A stretch of DNA of 37,281 nucleotides from an uncultured bacterium (GTDB lineage: Bacteria > Pseudomonadota > Alphaproteobacteria > Sphingomonadales > Sphingomonadaceae), in the NCBI GenBank assembly GCA_903884945.1, contig CAISGR010000055.1, positions 1 to 37,281 on the forward strand, read 5' to 3'. Below are positions 9,616-16,555 of this stretch, one piece after another (positions within the stretch are counted from its first letter, which is position 1; every line of letters starts with the position of its first letter). The notes beneath the pieces were generated by a model. It ran no database searches. It was not told the origin of the DNA and saw nothing but the letters and a program-made list of their open reading frames with translations. The translations under genes and the position numbers were made by a program.

Positions 9616-10194
9616 ATGTTGAAATTGGGCCTCGATCCAAGCATATCGCAATGGCAGGTCGCGTGCTTCGCCGCCGATTGCGACCTCGTCTTCTTCGACA
9701 AGGTCGAGCCTGGCGACCGCAACCCGTTGGAGGTGATCTGGGCAAGCCGCAACGGCGAGACCCAGCTGCATTTTATCGACGACCCACTTATCGACCTCAG
9801 CTATCTAGCACTGGTCGGTGTGGAAGCTGAGCAGATCTCCGACCGTGCGCTCGAATCGTCATCAGCGGTTACGCTATGCAATGCGCTCGATCGGGTCGAA
9901 AGCGACGAAGACGAAAACGAGCGCCTGCACACCGCCTCGCTGCTCGGCGTCCTCGCACCCGTCCAATACGAACCAGCCGTCTTCGAAGCTTTTCAGAAGC
10001 TGTTCGCTTCACCCAGCGCCGCCGTCCGCCGCCGCGCGGTTATGGCCGCCTCCTACCCCGCTTGGCCCGAGTTCCAGCCCCTGCTGAAGCAGCTCAGCTT
10101 GACCGAAGCCGATCCCGAAGTGCGCGAACGCGCCAAAGCTGCGCTGAAGGCATTCGAGCTTCACGGCATTGCCGGCTCCGGCCAGCCGAACTGA
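9616..10194 (+). CDS. HEAT-repeat-like small protein, putative immunity protein
   Basis: This 192-aa acidic cytoplasmic protein has an AGGAAG ribosome site about 7 nt before its ATG. The N-terminal half (1-90) is a mixed acidic domain I do not recognise. The C-terminal half (about 105-185) consists of paired helices with the HEAT pattern, such as AAVRRRAVMAA and EVRERAKAALKAF. Its gene follows the DUF4157 effector by 21 nt on the same strand and shares the lower GC of that effector's C-terminal domain. Small acidic genes right after a toxin-bearing gene are typically immunity genes, so neutralisation of the effector's C-terminal domain is my working call. An unrelated scaffold protein is possible. 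Confidence 0.65.
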   Translation: MLKLGLDPSISQWQVACFAADCDLVFFDKVEPGDRNPLEVIWASRNGETQLHFIDDPLIDLSYLALVGVEAEQISDRALESSSAVTLCNALDRVESDEDENERLHTASLLGVLAPVQYEPAVFEAFQKLFASPSAAVRRRAVMAASYPAWPEFQPLLKQLSLTEADPEVRERAKAALKAFELHGIAGSGQPN

Positions 10195-10353
10195 AGACGG
10201 CCCGCGTGCAGCTCATCCGCATCCGAACGCGGGGATTCCTGCGTCAGCATCACGGGGCTAATCTGTGAGGGAATAGGGTCGAAAAATTGGGAGAAATTGG
10301 GGAAGAGGCGCTTCGGCATTACGCGTGCCCTGCAGGTCACCCCGCAACGCCCG
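10195..10353. other. Intergenic gap between convergent genes
   Basis: This 159-nt stretch separates the HEAT-like gene from the small minus-strand ORF. It contains an A/G-rich tract (about 10278-10310) but no hairpin with a T-run that I would call a terminator, and no RNA gene. Confidence 0.4.
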
Positions 10354-10557
10354 TCAGCCGTCCTCGAGCTCCAGGAACGCCACGACGTCATTCTCAGTCG
10401 CGATGAACAGGCCCGCCTGCACCTCTTCCGGCTGCGCATGCGCAATCGCCAGCGCCTCGCCGAGCGGCCCGTAGAACAGCGTCGCGGCACCGCCGCCATC
10501 GTCGCCGTCGGCGAGATGGTAGAGGCGGACGGAGACGCTGTCGGATACGGTACGCAT
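10354..10557 (-). CDS. Small conserved-looking hypothetical protein (67 aa)
   Basis: This short minus-strand ORF starts at the ATG whose complement is 10555-10557 and encodes 67 residues. The sequence looks like real protein rather than a high-GC shadow. It has balanced composition with ordered segments such as VRLYHLAD, GEALAIAHAQPEEVQ and GLFIATENDVVAFLEL, and it ends in acidic residues. I recall similar short proteins of unknown function in sphingomonads, but not a name. No strong Shine-Dalgarno sequence is visible. It lies back to back with the DUF72 gene, with 111 nt between the starts, so the two could share a divergent promoter region. Confidence 0.5.
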   Translation of the reverse strand: MRTVSDSVSVRLYHLADGDDGGGAATLFYGPLGEALAIAHAQPEEVQAGLFIATENDVVAFLELEDG

Positions 10558-10668
10558 CGCGCGACGATGCGGCGAAAGAGGCCGCGCCGCAAGCGGGAGT
10601 CGCCGCGCCGCCGGCCTTCGGGAACCCCACGCCCGCTCGGACGCTTCCTTCCGCACAAGGAGGCAGGC

Positions 10669-11451
10669 ATGACCATCAGGATCGGCGTCGCCGGGTGGTC
10701 GATCGGATCGGCCCTTGCCGATCGCTTCCCCGGCGAGGGCACCCATCTCGCGCGCTATGCCCGGCGCTTCGGCGCGACCGAGATCAACAGCAGCTTCTAT
10801 CGCCCGCACCGCCGCTCGACCTATGAGCGCTGGGCAGCGAGCGTGCCGGCCGATTTCCGCTTCGCCGTAAAGCTCCCCCGCGCGATCACGCACGAGCATC
10901 GCCTTGTCGGCTGCGCGGACCTGCTGGATCGCTTCGCTGAAGAGACTGACGGCCTTGGCGGCAAGCGCGGGCCGCTACTGGCCCAGCTTCCACCCAGCCT
11001 CGCGTTTGACGCGGCGGCGGCGGCCGCCTTCTTCAGGATGGTCGATGCGCGGCTTGGCGCCGCGCTGGTGGTCGAGCCGCGCCACCCAAGCTGGTTCGCT
11101 CCCGATGTGGACCAGTTGCTTGCCGCGCATCGCGTCGCCCGGGTCGCCGCCGATCCGGCGAAAGTGCCCGCCGCGGCGACACCGGGCGGCTGGCCCGGCC
11201 TCGCCTATTTCCGGCTGCACGGCGCGCCGCGAGTCTATTGGTCGGCCTATGAGCCGCCGGCGATCGCGGCCCAGGCCGAACGGATCATGGCGCTCGCGGG
11301 CGATGCATCGGAGATCTGGACGATCTACGACAACACGGCCTCGGGCGCCGCCATTCCCGATGCGCTCGCGCTGTGTGACAGCCTCGACAGTACGCCCAAG
11401 GTCCGCGCTGTCGATTCAACCTTACGAAAGCGGCGCCAGGGTGGGCCATGA
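10669..11451 (+). CDS. DUF72 domain protein
   Basis: This 260-aa protein is of the DUF72 (YecE-like) family, a TIM-barrel-like fold of unknown biochemical role that is widespread in bacteria. The start is fixed by an AAGGAGG ribosome site at 10657-10663, although the frame stays open further upstream. Family hallmarks are the N-terminal RIGVAGWS, ATEINSSFYRPH near residue 40, the FAVKLPRAITH segment near 65, the VEPRHPSW segment and the C-terminal YDNTASGAAIPDA. The length matches the family. It stands alone between the eCIS and T4SS regions with no evident partner. Confidence 0.88.
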   Translation: MTIRIGVAGWSIGSALADRFPGEGTHLARYARRFGATEINSSFYRPHRRSTYERWAASVPADFRFAVKLPRAITHEHRLVGCADLLDRFAEETDGLGGKRGPLLAQLPPSLAFDAAAAAAFFRMVDARLGAALVVEPRHPSWFAPDVDQLLAAHRVARVAADPAKVPAAATPGGWPGLAYFRLHGAPRVYWSAYEPPAIAAQAERIMALAGDASEIWTIYDNTASGAAIPDALALCDSLDSTPKVRAVDSTLRKRRQGGP

Positions 11452-11657
11452 CAGGAGATCGGCCCCGGCCGATTCCCGCTGGATCCTTCTCACCGTGATC
11501 GTCGCCCAATTTCGGCTGTTATTCGATAACAGCAAGAACTGCGATCATTCCATTGTAAATAAATGATATTTTCCCACGTAAAATCCACCGCAACAGCGAA
11601 AAATCCACCGCGCAGCGGCGGAAAATGCCTGCCGTCTGTTGGACTTTTTCCGGGCCG
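11452..11657. other. AT-richer spacer with 12-bp direct repeat
   Basis: This 206-nt gap lies between the convergent DUF72 and virB11 genes. A part at about 11510-11605 is clearly AT-richer than its surroundings. AAAATCCACCGC occurs twice, at 11580-11591 and 11600-11611, the second followed by a small CCGC-gca-GCGG inverted repeat. No T-run terminator and no RNA gene are evident. Confidence 0.45.
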
Positions 11658-12650
11658 TTAGCGCCGCAGCACGACCTCGGCCACATGCCGGCGCCCGCCG
11701 CTTCGCGCGAGCTGGACGAACACGTCGACCGTGCTCCGCACATAATGGACCACATCGTCGCGGTTGAGCCTCGTGCCCGTCTGCAACACCAGCAGCGCGA
11801 TCTGGTCGACCGCTCGCTCGGCGCTGTCGGCATGCACCGTCGTCATCGATCCCGGATGCCCGGTATTGACCGCGCGGAGAAAGGCATAGGCTTCTTCCCC
11901 GCGCAGCTCGCCCAGGATGATCCGGTCGGGCCGCATCCGCAGCGAGGCGCCGAGCAGATCGTCGGCGCTGACCCGCGCCTCGCCCAACGCACTGCGGGCC
12001 GCCAGCAGGCCGACGGCATTCTCGTGCCGCAGATGCAGTTCGGGCGTGTCCTCGATCAGGATCAGCCGCTCCTCGGCCGGGATCTCGCGGATCAGCGCGT
12101 TGAGGAAGGTCGTCTTGCCGGTCGAGGTGCCACCCGACACCAGGATGTTCTTGCGCGCCCTCACGGCCCTGGCGAGCATCCCGGCGATATCGCCCGCATC
12201 GAGCATCATCGCCAGCGCGCGGTCGATCTCCGCCGTGTCCTCCCCGCCATGCCGCGTTTCGTCAAAGGCGCCGCTCGCGACATAATCGCCGAGTGCGAGA
12301 TCGGGCGAGACATGCTTGCGGATCGCCAGCGCCAGCGGCCCGCGCGTAGCGGGCGGGCCGACCACTTGCACGCGTGCGCCGTCGGGCAGCGTCGCCGACA
12401 GCAGCGGATGTTCGCGGCTGATGCCCTGATGCGACAGCGCGGCGATCTGGCGGGCAAGGCGCGACAGCGTCGCTTCGTCCAGCCCCGGCGCCTCGTGCCG
12501 CTCGATCGTCCCGCCGGTCGTCTCGACCCAGATCTCGCCGGGCCGGTTGACGTAGATGTCGGTCACGTCCGCCCGTTCGAGCATCGGCGCGAGCGGCGCG
12601 AGATAGCTGCGCAGATAGACCGGGCGGTCGTCCCGGGCGGCCGCGCTCAC
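11658..12650 (-). CDS. virB11: T4SS ATPase VirB11
   Basis: This 330-aa hexameric traffic ATPase of the VirB11 family acts at the cytoplasmic face of the inner membrane and powers pilus assembly and substrate transfer. The N-terminal domain (1-150) is followed by the RecA-like domain. Walker A is GGTSTGKT (173-180), the Asp box follows at IEDTPELH, Walker B is RPDRIILGELRG and the His box is TGHPGSMTTVHAD. Its start overlaps the virB10 stop by 4 nt (ATGA). It is the last gene of the virB operon. Length and motifs are normal for the family. Confidence 0.95.
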   Translation of the reverse strand: MSAAARDDRPVYLRSYLAPLAPMLERADVTDIYVNRPGEIWVETTGGTIERHEAPGLDEATLSRLARQIAALSHQGISREHPLLSATLPDGARVQVVGPPATRGPLALAIRKHVSPDLALGDYVASGAFDETRHGGEDTAEIDRALAMMLDAGDIAGMLARAVRARKNILVSGGTSTGKTTFLNALIREIPAEERLILIEDTPELHLRHENAVGLLAARSALGEARVSADDLLGASLRMRPDRIILGELRGEEAYAFLRAVNTGHPGSMTTVHADSAERAVDQIALLVLQTGTRLNRDDVVHYVRSTVDVFVQLARSGGRRHVAEVVLRR

Positions 12651-13765
12651 CGCTTGGCCTCGACGCTGGTGAAATCGAGGTCGCGCGCGACGAACACCGA
12701 GATCGCCGTGCCCTGCCGCACCTTCAGCGTCGGCTGGATCTGCTGGCTGTTGGTCAGCGGCGCGGTCGTGCTCTGCGCGAGGTTCGGCAGCGCGACGATC
12801 ACCGCCGAGTTGGAATTGCCGATCCGCGACGCGAGATTGACGCCGACGTCCAGGGTCGATTGCAGGATCGCCGCGCCGAAGCGCTCGAAGAAATGACTGT
12901 TGACCTTGCCCCTGATGCCGACCCGGCCGAGCGGATCAGCGGCGGGCGAGCCGATCGCGATCGTCACCCCGTCCGGCCGCACGAGCCGCGTCCAGGTGAC
13001 CGTCGCCCGGTTCTGGCCGGGCTGGAGATCAGCGCGATATTCGCCGATCAGCCGGCTGCCGCGCTGGATCAGCACGCGGGAACCGTCGAAGCCGCGCACA
13101 TCGCGCTGGACGAGCGCGCGCGCCAGCCCGGGCCGGGTCGAATCGAGCGCGGTCTCGAGCACGGCCGGGATCAGCGTCCCCTGCGGCACCGTCGTCGCGC
13201 GGTGCCGCATGACGGTCGCGCGGGCGCGTGATGCGAGCACGGCGCCGCCTGCCCCGGCCCCGCCGGCGCCCACCGCACCATCGGCATCACCGGCGACCGC
13301 CGTACCGCCGGCATCGCCCTGGGTCGTGTCGACGACCAGTGCCGGGTCGGCCGTGCCGCGCGCCGCGACTGGCGGCGGGGGCGCCACGGGTGCCTGCGGC
13401 ATGGGTTGCGGCACATAGATGATCCGCGGCTGCACCGGGGCGGGCGGCGGTGGCGGGGGTGGTGGCGGCGGCGCAGCCGTCGCTGTCGGCGTCGGCACCG
13501 GCTCGGGCGGCACATAGAGCGGCGCCGGCTGTGGTGCGGCCCCGCCCAGCGTATCGGCGAAGCGCGGCTTGGTCGGCGGAGCGCTGAGCGACTGGCGCCG
13601 CATATCGAGGATGCTGAACAGGATGATCGCGAACAGGCCGATCCCGATCCCGTACACCCAGAGCGGCACGCCGGCCGGCGGCAGCGCGACGACGGGTCGC
13701 ACGGTTTCCTCGCCGCCCGGCCCGACGCGCGGGTCGCCGCCGTCCCTGGGCGGGAAGCTCGCCAT
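12647..13765 (-). CDS. virB10: T4SS core-complex protein VirB10
   Basis: This 372-aa VirB10/TrbI-family protein spans the envelope and forms the T4SS core channel with VirB9. It has a short cytoplasmic N-terminus and one membrane helix at about residues 33-50 (VYGIGIGLFAIILF). A periplasmic proline-rich spacer (about 80-130, with a run of nine or more prolines) leads into the C-terminal beta-barrel domain (about 190-365), which includes GTLIPAVLET and RVLIQRGSRLIGEY. The start overlaps the virB9 stop by one base (TGATG). The linker also carries an Ala/Gly-rich stretch. Confidence 0.94.
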   Translation of the reverse strand: MASFPPRDGGDPRVGPGGEETVRPVVALPPAGVPLWVYGIGIGLFAIILFSILDMRRQSLSAPPTKPRFADTLGGAAPQPAPLYVPPEPVPTPTATAAPPPPPPPPPPAPVQPRIIYVPQPMPQAPVAPPPPVAARGTADPALVVDTTQGDAGGTAVAGDADGAVGAGGAGAGGAVLASRARATVMRHRATTVPQGTLIPAVLETALDSTRPGLARALVQRDVRGFDGSRVLIQRGSRLIGEYRADLQPGQNRATVTWTRLVRPDGVTIAIGSPAADPLGRVGIRGKVNSHFFERFGAAILQSTLDVGVNLASRIGNSNSAVIVALPNLAQSTTAPLTNSQQIQPTLKVRQGTAISVFVARDLDFTSVEAKR

Positions 13766-14454
13766 CAGCGCTTCGCCTTGACGCGCACGGCGCTGGCGAC
13801 CTCGCGGTCGAGCCGGAACAGCAGCTTCGGCTTGACGCTGTCGATCACATATTGGCCATCGCGCATCGCCCCGTCGACGAGCATCTCATGGCCCTTCTCG
13901 TCGACCGCGAAGATCGCCGGGAGCGGCTTTTCCGGTGGCCAGACGATATAGGTCTTCAGGCCGTCGTCATCGATCTCGGTCGGCCGGATCGCACGCGACC
14001 CGCTGAGCTTGTAGCGCCCCGGCGCCGCGGCGGCCGGCGCGTCCGCCACCGTCGCCACCGCGGGGGCCGGATAGGTGAAGCGCACGGTATAGGCCATGTC
14101 GGGCAGCGGGCCGTAGAGCGGCAGCAGTTCGAAGCTGTAGCTGCGCGCGTCGGTGACCACGGTCAGGTTGGTGGTCACCCCCTGCTGCACCGCCTTGATG
14201 AACAGATGATCGCCGCGCTTGTTCGGCGTCACCTGCCACGCGCCGCTGTCGCCGATCGCGACATTCTCGATCCGCTCGTCCGGCGCGAACTCGACGGTCA
14301 GCTGGAATCCGGTCGCCACCTGCAGCTGCACGACCTGATTGGTATCATAGGCGACCGACTGGATACGCGGATCGCCCGGCCCCGGGGTAGGGCGCAGCTG
14401 CGCCGTCGCCGCAGCCGGCAGCAGCAGCGCGAGAAGGAACAGCGCCAGCCTCAA
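13765..14454 (-). CDS. virB9: T4SS core-complex protein VirB9 (TTG start)
   Basis: This is a VirB9/CagX-family periplasmic component of the T4SS core. The frame is open far upstream, but the TTG at complement 14452-14454 fits best. It overlaps the virB8 stop as TTGA, and it is followed at once by a signal peptide (RLALFLLALLLPAAATAQ), giving 229 aa. The mature part has the usual N-terminal beta domain (IENVAIGDSGAW, DHLFIKAVQQGVTTNLTVV) and the C-terminal domain that contacts VirB10 (TYIVWPPEKPLPAIF). The length is typical. No VirB7-like lipoprotein gene is seen beside it. Confidence 0.92.
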   Translation of the reverse strand: MRLALFLLALLLPAAATAQLRPTPGPGDPRIQSVAYDTNQVVQLQVATGFQLTVEFAPDERIENVAIGDSGAWQVTPNKRGDHLFIKAVQQGVTTNLTVVTDARSYSFELLPLYGPLPDMAYTVRFTYPAPAVATVADAPAAAAPGRYKLSGSRAIRPTEIDDDGLKTYIVWPPEKPLPAIFAVDEKGHEMLVDGAMRDGQYVIDSVKPKLLFRLDREVASAVRVKAKR

Positions 14455-15296
14455 AGCTGCACCTCGGGCTGTGCCGGCCGTGGCGCGGCGCGGCGCGGCG
14501 GCGGGAAATTCGGCGCCGGGGGCGGCGCGGTGCCCTCCACCGGCGGCTCGGTCGCCATGGTCGCGGAGGCGCCCACACCCCCGCCCGGGGCGGTCGTCGC
14601 CGGCGGCTCGGGCGGCGTCACCTGTTCGGCGTCGCGGCGATAGCGCAGCACCTGGAAGCCGAGCGGATTGACGAAGCGATCCTCGCGCGTCATCGGCTCG
14701 CCCGAAAAGCGGTACTGGATGATCGTCACCCAGGCCTGGGCCGGCTGGACATGGCCGCCGGCGTCGCGACGCTGCGTCTCGAACCGCACCAGCGCGGAGT
14801 GACCACCCAACGGCGACACGCTCTTCACCCGGGTTTCCACCACCGTCGAGCGCGGATAGCGCGCCAGCGGGCTCGCCGGATTGGAGGCGACCACGCTGGC
14901 GACATAGTCCGATCGGGCGGGATCGGCCGACCAGAGCGTCGTCTTGCGGTAATTGGATTGCAGCGCCGAGCTGTCGAAGCTCTCGCGCGCAATGACATAT
15001 TGCACGAGGAAGGACTGGGTCAGCGCGGTATCCGGCGCGATCCGGTTCGCGTCGAGCGGCTTCAGCGCCTCGACGAATCCGGTATGGCGGTCGACCAGCA
15101 GGGTATAGGGCTCGACGGTCTTGAGCGGCATCAGCACGACGAGCGCGATCGCCTCGCACACCGCGACCGCGCAGGCGGCGCCCGCGACGATCCAGGCAGT
15201 GCGGCGCGAGGCCCGCAGCAGGTCCTGCCGGTCGGTCGCCCAGCTTTCTGCCTCGCGATAATAGGCGTCGAGCGTCTCTGGTGAGGTCTTCTTCAT
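14451..15296 (-). CDS. virB8: T4SS inner-membrane protein VirB8
   Basis: This 281-aa protein has a short cytoplasmic N-terminus containing the family-typical YYREAESWATDR segment, one membrane helix at about residues 32-53, then the periplasmic NTF2-like domain (VEPYTLLVDRHTGFVEAL onward). VirB8 nucleates assembly of the inner-membrane complex. After the usual domain end near residue 225 there is a Pro/Ala/Gly-rich C-terminal extension of about 55 residues that most VirB8 proteins lack. The start overlaps the virB6 stop (ATGA), and its own stop overlaps the virB9 TTG start. Confidence 0.93.
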   Translation of the reverse strand: MKKTSPETLDAYYREAESWATDRQDLLRASRRTAWIVAGAACAVAVCEAIALVVLMPLKTVEPYTLLVDRHTGFVEALKPLDANRIAPDTALTQSFLVQYVIARESFDSSALQSNYRKTTLWSADPARSDYVASVVASNPASPLARYPRSTVVETRVKSVSPLGGHSALVRFETQRRDAGGHVQPAQAWVTIIQYRFSGEPMTREDRFVNPLGFQVLRYRRDAEQVTPPEPPATTAPGGGVGASATMATEPPVEGTAPPPAPNFPPPRRAAPRPAQPEVQL

Positions 15297-16555
15297 GCGT
15301 TCCTGTCCCGCCGGGAGGCGCCGGCCGATACCCGCCCGCGCGTGCGGCGGCGATAGCTCTGGCCGAGCGGCACCGCCGCCGCCGCCGCCGGAATGTCACG
15401 CGTCACCGCCTGCGTGGTGCCCTGATAGCTGAGATGGGCCACCGGCGGCGGTAGCGCGGCCGACTCGCGGCGCTGGCTCGCGGCGACGGCGTCGGCGACC
15501 GCAAAGGCGCGCGACCGCTGGTCGACGGGGCCATGCCCGATCGCCTGCGGCACCGCGTCGCGCCGGTCACGGAATGATTCGATCAGGCGCTGCGGCGCGG
15601 CCCGCCATGCCGTCGGCAGGCGGAATCCCTGCGCGACCCGCGCGACGGCGATCAGCGCCGCCACCAGGGTCAGCACGAATACGAGCGTCATCACCAGCAT
15701 CTCGACGGGGACGGTGGGTGTCGGGATATTCTGCCGGCGCTGCTCCAGGATCGCGATCAGCCACGGCTCCATCACCGCGAGCTGAACGCCGAGCACGATC
15801 GCGGTCGACAGCGCCCCCAGCGCCGCCCCGGCCAGCCCGCGCACCCAGCCCTCGAACAGGCCGCGCGTCGTATCGAACAGCAGGAACAGCGCGAACAACG
15901 GCCCAAGCGCCAACAACAGACCGCCGACCATCCGCACCGCGGCGAACGCCCCGATCGCACCCGTCAGATACAGGGTGCGCGCCTCGCTCAGCATCGTCGC
16001 GTCGCGGGCAGGATCCCATCTCGGTCGCTGCTGCAGCGATTGCAGTTTGCGATATTGCTCCTGCTGCTGCTGTGGCGTCAGCGGCTGGGTCGGCCCCACG
16101 ATCTCGTCGGCATTGTCGGGCTTGCCGGTGCCGAGCAGCTGGAGTTCGGCAAGGCCATTGTCGATGCCCTGCAGACGCGTGACGAGGCCGCCATTCGACC
16201 CGGGCAAGCCCGCCGGTGCGCCGATACCGGCCGCAAGCTCGGCCGGGCCGTGCAGCACCACGTCATAGGCAAGCGTCCGAAATGCCGGCCAGCTCGTCGC
16301 CAGCGCCAGCACCACGCCGAGCTTCACCACCGCCACCACGCCGTCGCGCGCATCGGGGGTCTGGCCGAAGATCATGCGATAGCCGAACAGCGCGACGAAG
16401 ATCGTCAGCAGCCCGGTCAGCGCCAGCGATACCGCCGATCCCGGTGCGGCCAGCGCCTGATAGCCGCCCTGCCCGATCGCCTGCGCCTGGCAGTCGACAT
16501 AGCCCAGCACGCCGGTCAGGAAGGCGCTGCCCGGGGCGATTGACGGGCATGCCAT
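15293..16555 (-). CDS. virB6: T4SS polytopic inner-membrane protein VirB6/TrbL
   Basis: This 420-aa multi-spanning inner-membrane protein is of the VirB6/TrbL type. The chosen ATG overlaps the virB4 stop by one base (TGATG), although an open frame continues upstream. Hydrophobic segments appear near the N-terminus (LALTGLLTIFVALFGYRMIF), in the middle (GAFAAVRMVGGLLLALGPLFALFLLF) and toward residue 320 (MLVMTLVFVLTLVAALIAV). A hydrophilic Gln-rich loop (about 150-200) lies between them and a basic, Ala-rich tail follows. VirB6 forms part of the inner-membrane channel. The position between virB4 and virB8 supports the call; no virB5 lies between. Confidence 0.88.
   Translation of the reverse strand: MACPSIAPGSAFLTGVLGYVDCQAQAIGQGGYQALAAPGSAVSLALTGLLTIFVALFGYRMIFGQTPDARDGVVAVVKLGVVLALATSWPAFRTLAYDVVLHGPAELAAGIGAPAGLPGSNGGLVTRLQGIDNGLAELQLLGTGKPDNADEIVGPTQPLTPQQQQEQYRKLQSLQQRPRWDPARDATMLSEARTLYLTGAIGAFAAVRMVGGLLLALGPLFALFLLFDTTRGLFEGWVRGLAGAALGALSTAIVLGVQLAVMEPWLIAILEQRRQNIPTPTVPVEMLVMTLVFVLTLVAALIAVARVAQGFRLPTAWRAAPQRLIESFRDRRDAVPQAIGHGPVDQRSRAFAVADAVAASQRRESAALPPPVAHLSYQGTTQAVTRDIPAAAAAVPLGQSYRRRTRGRVSAGASRRDRNA

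Noticed and set aside
13430..13500. GGC-rich repeat-like stretch considered as a tandem repeat or regulatory element
   Set aside because: It is the coding sequence of the VirB10 proline-rich linker.
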